DNA of 6,263 nt from an uncultured Odoribacter sp. (lineage in GTDB: Bacteria > Bacteroidota > Bacteroidia > Bacteroidales > Marinifilaceae), in assembly GCA_947039985.1 (NCBI GenBank), contig CAMRAP010000101.1:1-6263 (forward strand), in the 5' to 3' direction. The position numbers and the translations under genes were made by a program. The first letter of the stretch is position 1. The number at the start of each line of letters is the position of its first letter. Shown one piece after another: positions 1 through 6,086 of the stretch. The notes beneath the pieces were generated by a model that saw nothing but the letters and a program-made list of their open reading frames with translations, made no database searches and was not told the origin of the DNA.

Positions 1-144
1 GGAACATCCTTATTGATACTTGTAGGTGTGGTACTAGATACTTTACAGCAGGTTGAGTCTCATTTATTAATGCGTCACTATGACGGACTAATGAAAACAG
101 GACGTATAAAAGGAAAAAATCCAGGAGGGCCAGCGGCTTATTAA
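1..144 (+). CDS. secY: Protein translocase subunit SecY, C-terminal end (partial)
   Basis: Frame 1 is open from the window edge to a TAA at 142-144 and encodes the last 47 residues of SecY; the 5' part lies outside the window. SecY is the channel subunit of the inner-membrane SecYEG translocon. What is visible is a hydrophobic run (SLLILVGVVLDTL), which fits the end of the last membrane helix. It is followed by the Q-Q-V-E-S-H-L-L-M-R-H-Y-D-G-L segment and a basic cytosolic tail ending GKNPGGPAAY. That tail belongs to the cytosolic face that contacts the ribosome and SecA (family knowledge). Position immediately before map and infA is the usual end of the spc operon, which supports the call. 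The stop codon lies inside the left arm of the hairpin described at 143-209. Confidence 0.93.
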   Translation, partial: GTSLLILVGVVLDTLQQVESHLLMRHYDGLMKTGRIKGKNPGGPAAY

Positions 145-209
145 ATTATAGAATTCGAAGGTTTGGGATACTGAATATCAGTTCCAGATCTTCGAATTTA
201 TTATAATTT
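143..209 (+). terminator. Large imperfect hairpin over the secY stop codon (possible terminator, attenuator or processing site)
   Basis: The arms AATTCGAAG (152-160) and CTTCGAATT (190-198) pair perfectly. Pairing continues inward to about 169/181 with several G-U pairs. It also continues outward, after a small asymmetric bulge, with AAATTATA (143-150) against TATAATTT (202-209). The outer arm takes in the last two bases of the secY stop codon. A short T run follows (207-210), and another T run is at 221-228. The stem is AT-rich and the T tract is interrupted, so termination would probably be partial. A role as an attenuator or RNA-processing site separating secY from map is equally possible. 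The structure is read directly from the sequence; the function is inferred. Confidence 0.5.
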
Positions 210-237
210 TGTTTATTGGATTTTTTTTGTAATTTTG
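208..237 (+). promoter_or_regulatory. Candidate Bacteroidetes-type promoter for map
   Basis: TAATTTTG at 230-237 is an exact match to TAnnTTTG, the -7 element of Bacteroidetes primary-sigma promoters. TTTG at 208-211 matches the -33 element, with 18 bp between the two boxes. Transcription would be expected to start about 4-6 bases after the -7 box, at or next to the A of the map start codon at 242. The AT-rich context makes chance matches easier, so the paired spacing is the main support. Confidence 0.5.
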
Positions 238-241
238 TGGC

Positions 242-1018
242 ATGATTTTTTTAAAGAACGAGAAGGAAATAGAACTATTAAGGGAGAGTAATCTTTTAGT
301 AGGGATGACATTGGGAGAAGTGGCAAAACACATTCGTCCAGGTATATCTACATTAGAACTTGATCGTATAGCAGAGGCATTTATTAGATCGCATGGTGCC
401 GTACCTGGATTTCTGGGATATGGTGGGTTTCCGAACTCACTTTGCATTTCTGTAAATGATACAGTTGTACATGGTATTCCTTCTAACAAGGCTTTTTTAA
501 AAGAGGGGGATATTGTATCTATTGATTGTGGAACATTGAAAAATGGTTATTACGGAGATAGTGCATACACATTTGCAGTAGGGGAGATATCTGAAGAGGT
601 GAAGATGTTGTTAAAGACAACAAAGGAGAGTTTATATAAAGGAATTGAAAAAGCTGTAGTGGGATTGAGAATTGGAGATATTGGAAATGCAGTTCAGTCT
701 CATTGTGAGGCAAAAGGTTTTTCAGTTGTTCGAGAGATGGTTGGGCATGGAGTAGGAAAGTCATTACATGAGGAACCACAAGTTCCAAACTATGGACGAC
801 AAGGACAAGGAGTGAAGTTGAGAGAGGGAATGGTGATAGCTATAGAGCCAATGATTAATTTGGGCAAACATCATGTTTATCAAGAAGATGATGGTTGGAC
901 TATCAAAACGAAAGATAGCAAACCTTCTGCTCATTTTGAACATACAATAGCAATTAAAAAAGATGGTGTCGATATTTTGTCATCATTTGAATATGTAGAG
1001 GAAGTATTGAATAAATGA
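242..1018 (+). CDS. map: Methionine aminopeptidase, type I (MetAP, peptidase family M24A)
   Basis: The 258-residue product is a cytosolic metalloenzyme that removes the initiator methionine from nascent proteins when residue 2 is small. The pita-bread fold signature is complete. The expected metal ligands are Asp95 (in SIDCG), Asp106 (in GYYGDSA), His169 (in GHGVG), Glu202 (in AIEPM) and Glu233 (in HFEHT). His77, in VVHGIP, matches the conserved substrate-side histidine. The length suits a class Ia enzyme without an N-terminal zinc-finger extension. The ATG at 242 is chosen because MIFLKNEKEIELLR is the conserved beginning of this subfamily. No Shine-Dalgarno sequence precedes it, and the leader is T-rich with a promoter-like box ending only 4 bases upstream. 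Position between secY and infA is typical. The neighbouring translation genes fit a role in nascent-chain processing. Confidence 0.97.
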   Translation: MIFLKNEKEIELLRESNLLVGMTLGEVAKHIRPGISTLELDRIAEAFIRSHGAVPGFLGYGGFPNSLCISVNDTVVHGIPSNKAFLKEGDIVSIDCGTLKNGYYGDSAYTFAVGEISEEVKMLLKTTKESLYKGIEKAVVGLRIGDIGNAVQSHCEAKGFSVVREMVGHGVGKSLHEEPQVPNYGRQGQGVKLREGMVIAIEPMINLGKHHVYQEDDGWTIKTKDSKPSAHFEHTIAIKKDGVDILSSFEYVEEVLNK

Positions 1019-1079
1019 TAGGATTGTTTTCTATGTTATTTTGGAAGAACAATTAAAATCTAAATTAAATAATTGATAT

Positions 1080-1301
1080 ATGGCAAAACAGCCGTCAATA
1101 GAGCAAGATGGAGTGATAACAGAAGCATTATCAAATGCAATGTTTAAAGTAGAATTAGAGAACGGGCATGTAATTATTGCTCATATTTCTGGAAAGATGC
1201 GAATGCACTACATTAAAATCCTTCCAGGGGATAGAGTAAGAGTTGATATGTCTCCGTATGATTTAACAAAAGGTCGGATAACATTTCGATATAAAAATTG
1301 A
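1080..1301 (+). CDS. infA: Translation initiation factor IF-1
   Basis: The 73-residue product is IF-1, which binds the A-site region of the 30S subunit during initiation and acts with IF-2 and IF-3. It is a single S1/OB-fold domain. Visible family motifs are the I-E-x-D-G-V-I-x-E-A-L start (7-16), MFKVELENGH (21-30), AHISGKMRMHYIKILPGD (34-51) and the terminal SPYDLTKGRITFRYKN. The length is normal for the family (about 72). It starts 61 bp after map with no Shine-Dalgarno sequence; the upstream bases are A/T only. It is the first of the small translation genes between map and the S13-S11-S4-alpha cluster, the standard bacterial location. Confidence 0.97.
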   Translation: MAKQPSIEQDGVITEALSNAMFKVELENGHVIIAHISGKMRMHYIKILPGDRVRVDMSPYDLTKGRITFRYKN

Positions 1302-1397
1302 TATTTTGTTGTCTAATTGTTGAAGTCTTCCATTGTAGGGAAGTTTGAGAGTTAGATTGTCGATATATACATATGTGAATATTCAAATTTAAGAATT

Positions 1398-1514
1398 ATG
1401 AAAGTAAAAGCGTCAATCAAAAAACGTAATGACGATTGTAAGATTGTAAGAAGAAAGGGCGTTTTATACGTCATTAACAAGAAGAACCCTAAGTTTAAAA
1501 TGCGTCAAGGGTAA
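1398..1514 (+). CDS. rpmJ: 50S ribosomal protein L36 (bL36), zinc-free form
   Basis: A 38-codon gene starting at ATG 1398 and ending at TAA 1512-1514. The product begins MKVKASIKKR and ends NPKFKMRQG, the recognisable ends of bL36, a very small basic protein of the large subunit. Zinc-binding L36 proteins have a Cys-Cys-Cys-His set at about positions 11, 14, 27 and 33. Here these are Asn11, Cys14, Asn27 and Phe33, so only one ligand remains and zinc cannot be bound in the usual way. This is the 'C-minus' form, common in Bacteroidetes. It lies 96 bp after infA and 29 bp before rpsM, the expected position. The gene is short enough to be missed by length-filtered gene calling. Confidence 0.96.
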   Translation: MKVKASIKKRNDDCKIVRRKGVLYVINKKNPKFKMRQG

Positions 1515-1543
1515 TCATTAATCTGTAAAATGTTAAAAGATTT

Positions 1544-1921
1544 ATGGCAAGAATCGTAGGTGTAGATTTACCCTCTAATAAAAGAGGAGAAATAGCCTTA
1601 ACCTATATCTTTGGTATAGGAAGAAGTAATGCTCGTGCTATCTTAAGTGAAGCAGGCATCGATTATGACCTTAAGGTAAAAGATTGGAATGACGATCAAC
1701 TCGGGGCTATACGTAAGATCATTGGATCAACGTATAAAGTCGAAGGTGAGTTAAGATCAACAGTTCAAACAAACATCAAGCGTTTGATGGATATCGGTTG
1801 TTACCGAGGAATTCGTCATCGTATTGGTTTACCGTTAAGAGGTCAGCACACAAAGAACAATGCTCGTACTAGAAAGGGCAAGAAGAAAACTGTTGCAAAC
1901 AAGAAAAAAGCAACTAAATAA
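1544..1921 (+). CDS. rpsM: 30S ribosomal protein S13 (uS13)
   Basis: The 125-residue product is S13, a protein of the 30S head that contacts the P-site tRNA and forms bridges to the 50S subunit. It begins MARIVGVDLPSNKRGEIALT and has the YIFGIGRSNAR segment (21-31). It carries the family signature RGIRHRIGLPLRGQHTKNNA at 88-107, followed by a lysine-rich tail (110-125) that reaches toward tRNA in known structures. Length is normal. It opens the alpha-operon part of the cluster, and rpsK follows after only 12 bp. No Shine-Dalgarno sequence is seen ahead of the ATG; the leader is A-rich. I saw no recognisable equivalent of the E. coli S4-binding pseudoknot in the short 29-bp leader. Confidence 0.97.
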   Translation: MARIVGVDLPSNKRGEIALTYIFGIGRSNARAILSEAGIDYDLKVKDWNDDQLGAIRKIIGSTYKVEGELRSTVQTNIKRLMDIGCYRGIRHRIGLPLRGQHTKNNARTRKGKKKTVANKKKATK

Positions 1922-1933
1922 TTGAGTTGAATT

Positions 1934-2326
1934 ATGGCAAAGAAGTCTACAACAAGTAACAAGAAGCGGCTAGTCAAAGTAGAAGCCGTGGGACAAGCAC
2001 ACGTTCATTCCTCATTTAACAACATCATTATTTCATTGACCAATTCAAATGGTCAAGTGATTTCTTGGTCTTCGGCCGGAAAGATGGGTTTTAGAGGCTC
2101 TAAAAAGAACACTCCTTATGCAGCTCAACTAGCTGCAGCCGATTGCGCGAAAGTAGCATTCGACTTAGGTATGCGTAAAGCTAAAGTATATGTTTCAGGT
2201 CCAGGTAACGGTCGTGAGTCAGCAATCCGTTCAATCCATGCAAGTGGTATTGAAGTAGCTGAAATCGTTGATGTTACTCCGCTTCCGCACAACGGATGTC
2301 GTCCTCCGAAACGTAGAAGAGTGTAA
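1934..2326 (+). CDS. rpsK: 30S ribosomal protein S11 (uS11)
   Basis: The 130-residue product is S11, located on the 30S platform next to 16S rRNA and S7 near the E site. After a lysine-rich start, the core motifs are HVHSSFNNIIISLTNSNGQV (23-42), WSSAGKMGFRGSKKNTPYAA (45-64) and VSGPGNGRESAIRS (87-100). It ends with the signature DVTPLPHNGCRPPKRRRV (113-130). The Asn120-Gly121 pair falls in the region where an isoaspartate has been reported in E. coli S11; whether it forms here is unknown. It sits 12 bp after rpsM and 36 bp before rpsD. Length and start are typical. Confidence 0.97.
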   Translation: MAKKSTTSNKKRLVKVEAVGQAHVHSSFNNIIISLTNSNGQVISWSSAGKMGFRGSKKNTPYAAQLAAADCAKVAFDLGMRKAKVYVSGPGNGRESAIRSIHASGIEVAEIVDVTPLPHNGCRPPKRRRV

Positions 2327-2362
2327 TAGTAGAAGAATAGTGTACAAAAAAAGAAATTAGAA

Positions 2363-2974
2363 ATGGCTAGATATACAGGACCTAAGTCTAAAATAGCAAG
2401 GAAGTTCGGTGAGCCCATTTATGGGCCAGACAAGGCACTAGAGCGGAGAAATTATCCGCCAGGGCAGCATGGTATCGCTCGTCGTAGAAAAAAGATCTCT
2501 GAGTATGGAGTTCAGTTAAAAGAGAAGCAAAAAGCAAAATACACCTATGGTTTGCTAGAGAAACAATTCCGTAACTTGTTTGAAAAAGCAGCACATTCGG
2601 GAGGAATTACTGGTGAAGTATTATTACAATTACTAGAGCGTCGTTTAGACAATGTAGTGTATCGTTTAGGTATTGCCCCTACTCGTGCAGCAGCACGACA
2701 ATTGGTTTCTCACCGTCATATCACATTAAATGGTGGTGTATGTAACATTCCATCTGCTTCTATTAAAGCAGGAGAGATTATTGCAGTGCGTGAAAAATCA
2801 AAAGCTCTTGAAGTTGTTACAGAAAGTTTACGCAGCAATGGTGTTAGTAGATATTCATGGTTAGAATGGGATGGAGCTTCAATGAGTGGAAAACTATTGA
2901 ATGTTCCGGAAAGATCTGATATTCCAGAAAATATTAAAGAGCAGTTAATTGTAGAATTGTACTCTAAAAACTAA
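2363..2974 (+). CDS. rpsD: 30S ribosomal protein S4 (uS4), zinc-free form
   Basis: The 203-residue product is S4, a primary 16S rRNA-binding protein that nucleates assembly of the 30S body and lines the mRNA entry channel. The N-terminal domain (1 to about 90) has MARYTGPKSKIARKFGEPIY and NYPPGQHG. The S4 RNA-binding domain is at about 92-155 and includes RRLDNVVYRLGIAPTRAAAR and HITLNGG. Zinc-type S4 proteins carry a Cys cluster near the N terminus; here Ser, Lys and Ala occupy that stretch, so it is the C-minus form. In E. coli S4 represses the alpha operon, but no matching leader structure is visible here. rpoA follows after 8 bp, suggesting translational coupling. The leader is purine-rich without a true Shine-Dalgarno sequence. 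Confidence 0.97.
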   Translation: MARYTGPKSKIARKFGEPIYGPDKALERRNYPPGQHGIARRRKKISEYGVQLKEKQKAKYTYGLLEKQFRNLFEKAAHSGGITGEVLLQLLERRLDNVVYRLGIAPTRAAARQLVSHRHITLNGGVCNIPSASIKAGEIIAVREKSKALEVVTESLRSNGVSRYSWLEWDGASMSGKLLNVPERSDIPENIKEQLIVELYSKN

Positions 2975-2982
2975 AAAAAGAT

Positions 2983-3975
2983 ATGGCAATATTAGCTTTC
3001 CAGAAACCGGAAAAAGTAATTATGCTCGAATCAACAGACAAATTCGGAAAATTCGAATTTCGTCCGTTAGAGCCAGGTTACGGAATCACTGTTGGTAATC
3101 CGCTACGCCGAATCCTACTATCTTCATTGGAAGGTTTTGCGATTACTGGTATAAAAATACATGGTGTCGATCATGAATTTGCGTCTATCCCTGGAGTGAT
3201 CGAGGACGTTACTGAGATTATCCTAAACCTGAAACAAGTTCGATTTAAAAGAACTGTGGAAGATGTTGAGGATGAGAAGTTGACAGTCTTGATCAACGGT
3301 CAGGAAGCTTTTAAGGCAGGGGATATCAATAAATTCCTTACTGGGTTTGAGGTAATCAATACAGACTTAATTGTTTGTAATATGGATACTTCTGTGAATT
3401 TTCAAATAGAAATCACAATCCAAAAAGGAAGAGGATATGTACCTAGTACTGAAAACATGCCAACTGATGCAGAGATAGGATTTATTCCTATTGATGCTAT
3501 TTATACTCCGATAAGGAATGTAAAATATGAAGTAGAGAACTATCGTGTAGAAGGAAAAACAGACTATGAAAAGTTATTGTTTGAAATCGAAACGGATGGC
3601 TCTATTAATCCTACCGATGCTTTAAAAGAGGCAGCAAAGATTCTAATTCATCACTTTATGTTGTTTTCAGATGAGAAAATCACGATGGAAACAGAAGATA
3701 AATATGGTAATGAAGAGTTTGACGAAGAAGTGCTTCATATGCGTCAGTTGTTAAAGACTAAGCTTGTTGAAATGGATTTGTCAGTGCGTGCATTGAACTG
3801 TTTAAAAGCTGCTGAGGTAGAGACACTTGGCGAGTTATGTCACTTCAACAAAAACGATCTGCTTAAGTTCCGTAACTTCGGTAAGAAGTCATTGACTGAG
3901 CTAGAAGCTTTGTTGGAAGATAATAACCTTGAATTCGGTATGGATATTTCTAAGTATAAATTAGATAAGGAATAA
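2983..3975 (+). CDS. rpoA: DNA-directed RNA polymerase subunit alpha
   Basis: The 330-residue product is the alpha subunit, whose dimer is the scaffold for beta and beta-prime assembly. The N-terminal domain (about 1-230) includes FEFRPLEPGYGITVGNPLRR (24-43) followed by ILLSSLEG, the conserved dimer and assembly region. An acidic linker (about 231-250) leads to the C-terminal domain (about 255-320). That domain has the helix-hairpin-helix pattern SVRALNCLKAAEVETLGEL and LLKFRNFGKKSLTELEALL. Arg269 corresponds to E. coli Arg265, the main UP-element DNA contact, so upstream-DNA and activator contacts should be retained. Length is normal. It begins 8 bp after rpsD, and its stop is 4 bp before the rplQ start, the tightest junction in the cluster. 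Confidence 0.98.
   Translation: MAILAFQKPEKVIMLESTDKFGKFEFRPLEPGYGITVGNPLRRILLSSLEGFAITGIKIHGVDHEFASIPGVIEDVTEIILNLKQVRFKRTVEDVEDEKLTVLINGQEAFKAGDINKFLTGFEVINTDLIVCNMDTSVNFQIEITIQKGRGYVPSTENMPTDAEIGFIPIDAIYTPIRNVKYEVENYRVEGKTDYEKLLFEIETDGSINPTDALKEAAKILIHHFMLFSDEKITMETEDKYGNEEFDEEVLHMRQLLKTKLVEMDLSVRALNCLKAAEVETLGELCHFNKNDLLKFRNFGKKSLTELEALLEDNNLEFGMDISKYKLDKE
3967..3972 (+). promoter_or_regulatory. Possible Shine-Dalgarno sequence for rplQ
   Basis: AAGGAA lies 7 bases before the rplQ ATG (3980), at good Shine-Dalgarno spacing. It overlaps the last Lys-Glu codons of rpoA, so it may be only a by-product of coding sequence. It stands out because the other genes here have no such motif. Ribosomes ending rpoA translation would be released at this spot, so coupling could work without it. 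Confidence 0.3.
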
Positions 3976-3979
3976 CATC

Positions 3980-4477
3980 ATGAACAATAAGAAGAAATTC
4001 AACCATCTGAGCAGGACTAGCTCTCATAGGAAGGCTATGCTCTCAAATATGGCTACTTCTTTGATTCTTCACAAGAGAATCAGTACGACAGTAGCTAAGG
4101 CGAAAGCCCTCAAGATTTATCTTGAACCAATGATTACTAAAAGTAAGAACGATTGTACAAGCTCTCGTCGTTTAGTATTCAGTCATCTTGGACAAAAAGA
4201 AGCTGTCACTGAATTATTCAGTGAAGTAGCACCAAGAATCGCTAATCGTCCAGGTGGATACACACGTATCTTACGTACAGGAAACCGTTTAGGTGATAAT
4301 GCAGAAACTTGTATTATTGAATTAGTTGATTTCAATGCAACTTATACTGAGGTAAAACAAGAAGCGAAGAAAACTACGACTCGTCGTCGTCGCCCTTCAA
4401 CAGCTAAAGTAGCTACTGAAGAAGTAACAGAAGCGGTTGTTGTAGAAGAAGCTCCAGCAGCTTCTAAAGCAGAGTAA
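3980..4477 (+). CDS. rplQ: 50S ribosomal protein L17 (bL17) with C-terminal extension
   Basis: The 165-residue product is L17, a large-subunit protein near the peptide exit tunnel. The conserved core is residues 1 to about 119. It contains KKFNHLSRTSSHRKAMLSNM (5-24), KRISTTVAKAKALK (32-45), and RPGGYTRILRTGNRLGDNAE (90-109) running into the CIIELVDFN strand. The remaining 46 residues are an addition absent from the roughly 127-residue E. coli protein. This tail has a basic patch (KKTTTRRRRPS, 130-140) and then an Ala/Glu/Val-rich low-complexity stretch to the end. Such tails are frequent in Bacteroidetes L17; the function is unknown and the tail is probably disordered. The gene follows rpoA by 4 bp and is the last of the cluster, closed by the hairpin at 4498-4529. 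Confidence 0.97.
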   Translation: MNNKKKFNHLSRTSSHRKAMLSNMATSLILHKRISTTVAKAKALKIYLEPMITKSKNDCTSSRRLVFSHLGQKEAVTELFSEVAPRIANRPGGYTRILRTGNRLGDNAETCIIELVDFNATYTEVKQEAKKTTTRRRRPSTAKVATEEVTEAVVVEEAPAASKAE

Positions 4478-4497
4478 TTCTATTTTGAATTAACATA

Positions 4498-4529
4498 GAT
4501 AAAGCGGAGCCTAAGGGTTCCGCTTTATT
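4498..4529 (+). terminator. Intrinsic terminator of the ribosomal protein-rpoA cluster
   Basis: AAAGCGGAGCC (4501-4511) pairs with GGTTCCGCTTT (4516-4526) around the loop TAAG, with one G-U pair. Three more pairs extend the base of the stem. The downstream strand is T-rich (TTTATTGATTTTTAG). It lies about 20 bp after the rplQ stop and ahead of the eno promoter-like box, so it should end transcription of the cluster and insulate eno. Confidence 0.85.
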
Positions 4530-4573
4530 GATTTTTAGTTTATTATATTATAGGAGAGATAATGATATTTTTT

Positions 4574-4581
4574 TATCTTTG
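4574..4581 (+). promoter_or_regulatory. Candidate -7 promoter element for eno
   Basis: TATCTTTG is an exact TAnnTTTG match in the 157-bp gap between the rplQ terminator and eno. No TTTG-type -33 box is seen at the expected distance; the sequence there is TAGGAGAG. The predicted start of transcription is near 4586, giving a leader of about 50 bases that is A-rich and without a Shine-Dalgarno sequence. The site's place after a strong terminator supports a real, independent promoter. Confidence 0.6.
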
Positions 4582-4634
4582 TAAAAAAAATATCGTTTAA
4601 CGAATTAAGAAAACATTCTAAACAAATAAAAATT

Positions 4635-5921
4635 ATGACTCACATTGTAGACATTATTGCTAGAGAAATTTTAGATTCTCGTGGAAATCCAACAATTGAA
4701 GTAGATGTAACCCTTGAAAGTGGGGTAATGGGACGCGCAGCTGTTCCATCTGGAGCATCAACAGGTGAAAATGAAGCAATCGAGCTTCGTGATGGAGACA
4801 AGTCTCGCTATTTAGGAAAAGGCGTATTGAAGGCTGTAGAAAATGTAAATACTGTTATCACTGATGCACTATTGGGTTTTGATGTGACAGAACAAGTTGC
4901 GATCGACCGTCTTTTGATTTTATTAGATGGAACAAAAAATAAATCTAACTTAGGTGCAAATGCTATGTTGGGTGTTTCTTTAGCTTGTGCTAAAGCAGCA
5001 GCAGCAGCTTTAGAAATCCCTTTATATCGTTATATCGGTGGAACAAATGCAAAAGTATTACCAGTTCCTATGATGAATATCATCAATGGTGGATCTCACT
5101 CAGATTCTCCTATTGCTTTCCAAGAGTTTATGGTACGTCCAGTAGGTGCTAAAACTTTCCGTGAAGCAGTTCGTATGGGTGCTGAAATTTTTCATTCTTT
5201 GAAAAAAGTATTACACGATCGTGGTCTTAGTACTGCTGTTGGAGATGAAGGCGGTTTTGCTCCTACATTGAAAGGAACTGAAGACGCTTTAGAGTCTATT
5301 ATTACTGCTATTACAAATGCTGGCTATAAAGCAGGCGAAGAGGTAATGATCGGTTTGGATTGTGCTGCTTCTGAATTCTACAAAGGTGGTGTTTATGACT
5401 ATTCACTTTTTGAAGGTCCTAATGGCGCAAAACGTACTTCTGAAGAGCAAGTAGAATATTTAGCTGAATTAATCAGCAAATATCCTATCGATTCAGTTGA
5501 AGATGGTATGGATGAAGCTGACTGGAAAGGTTGGGAAATGTTGACTGCTAAGATTGGCGATAAGTGTCAGTTAGTAGGTGATGATTTATTCGTAACTAAT
5601 GTTGAATACTTGAAAAAAGGTATCGATACAAAATGTGCTAACTCAATCTTGATTAAAGTAAATCAGATCGGTACATTAACTGAAACGTTGGATGCTATTG
5701 AAATGGCTCACCGTGCAGGTTACACTTCTGTAACTTCACATCGTTCAGGTGAAACTGAAGATGCTACTATCGCTGATATCGCAGTAGCAACTAATTCAGG
5801 ACAGATTAAAACAGGTTCTATGAGCCGTTCTGATCGTATGGCTAAATACAACCAATTACTTCGTATAGAAGAGGAATTAGGTGAATCTGCTGTATTTGAA
5901 GGACGTCGCTTCAACAAATAA
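4635..5921 (+). CDS. eno: Enolase (phosphopyruvate hydratase, EC 4.2.1.11)
   Basis: The 428-residue product interconverts 2-phosphoglycerate and phosphoenolpyruvate in glycolysis and gluconeogenesis, in the cytosol. The N-terminal capping domain (about 1-135) has ILDSRGNPTIEVDV and the mobile loop PSGASTGENEA (38-48). The C-terminal barrel holds the active site. His155 is in GGSHSDSP, Glu164 in QEF and Glu205 in GDEGGF. The Mg ligands are Asp242 (GLDCAASEF), Glu289 (VEDG) and Asp316 (GDDLF). Lys341 lies in LIKVNQIG, His369 in the signature SHRSGETED, and Lys392 in IKTG. All expected residues are present and length is normal. The ATG at 4635 gives the standard MTHIVDIIAREILDSRG start and follows an A-rich leader. 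eno is flanked by terminators on both sides, so it is probably monocistronic and only positionally linked to the ribosomal genes. Confidence 0.98.
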   Translation: MTHIVDIIAREILDSRGNPTIEVDVTLESGVMGRAAVPSGASTGENEAIELRDGDKSRYLGKGVLKAVENVNTVITDALLGFDVTEQVAIDRLLILLDGTKNKSNLGANAMLGVSLACAKAAAAALEIPLYRYIGGTNAKVLPVPMMNIINGGSHSDSPIAFQEFMVRPVGAKTFREAVRMGAEIFHSLKKVLHDRGLSTAVGDEGGFAPTLKGTEDALESIITAITNAGYKAGEEVMIGLDCAASEFYKGGVYDYSLFEGPNGAKRTSEEQVEYLAELISKYPIDSVEDGMDEADWKGWEMLTAKIGDKCQLVGDDLFVTNVEYLKKGIDTKCANSILIKVNQIGTLTETLDAIEMAHRAGYTSVTSHRSGETEDATIADIAVATNSGQIKTGSMSRSDRMAKYNQLLRIEEELGESAVFEGRRFNK

Positions 5922-5924
5922 TAG

Positions 5925-5943
5925 AAGACTTAGTCTTTTTTTT
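5925..5943 (+). terminator. Short hairpin with T tract after eno
   Basis: AAGAC (5925-5929) pairs with GTCTT (5933-5937) around a three-base loop, and the sequence runs into eight T residues (5936-5943). The stem is only 5 bp, so alone it would be weak. It begins 3 bases after the eno stop and directly precedes the stronger hairpin at 5944-5976; the two may act in tandem. Confidence 0.4.
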
Positions 5944-5976
5944 AAGCGGGAGGTTCATATTGAACTTCCCGCTTTT
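5944..5976 (+). terminator. Intrinsic terminator of eno
   Basis: AAGCGGGAGGTTCA (5944-5957) pairs with TGAACTTCCCGCTT (5961-5974) around the loop TAT, giving a 14-bp stem with one G-U pair and then further T residues (5973-5976). It lies 22 bp after the eno stop. The T run on the left rather than an A run makes it a poor terminator for - strand transcripts, so it is assigned to eno. Confidence 0.88.
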
Positions 5977-6008
5977 ATATTGATGGATTTCCCCCTTTTT
6001 CCTATTTC

Positions 6009-6076
6009 TAAATAAATGAAAGAAGTAGGTATTCATATGGATATGCCAATGAATACCTACTTCTTTTATTTATTTA
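6009..6076. terminator. 28-bp perfect inverted repeat, probable bidirectional terminator between convergent genes
   Basis: Arms 6009-6036 and 6049-6076 are complementary over 28 positions with a single G-U pair (6018/6067). The 12-base middle can add a 3-bp TGG/CCA stem. The GC-containing core (AAGTAGGTATTCAT) is flanked by A-rich sequence on the left and T-rich sequence on the right, so either strand yields a hairpin followed by U-rich RNA. It ends about 10 bp past the stop of the - strand gene, so it is best placed to terminate that gene, and it backs up the eno terminator. Confidence 0.75.
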
Positions 6077-6086
6077 ATTGATACTA

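Noticed and set aside
178..489. Open frame on the - strand of about 100 codons across the map start
   Set aside because: It lies antisense to the conserved map start, has no recognisable protein features, and is explained by the codon pattern of map.
519..788. Open frame on the - strand inside map
   Set aside because: Fully antisense to conserved MetAP coding sequence, low-complexity Leu/His/Ser-rich product, no motif.
1302..1397. Possible regulatory element in the 96-bp gap between infA and rpmJ (weak CTTCC/GGAAG hairpin at 1327-1343)
   Set aside because: A 5-bp stem without a T tract is expected by chance, and no TAnnTTTG box is present; one similar run (TATTTTG) is a base short.
1515..1543. 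S4-type autoregulatory pseudoknot before rpsM, as in the E. coli alpha operon
   Set aside because: The gap is only 29 bp and AT-rich, with no stems that would support the known structure.
2125..2594. Open frames on the - strand across rpsK and rpsD
   Set aside because: Antisense to highly conserved ribosomal protein genes and with no family resemblance.
5720..5917. Open frame on the - strand at the 3' end of eno
   Set aside because: Antisense to the conserved enolase C-terminus; no motif and no upstream signal.
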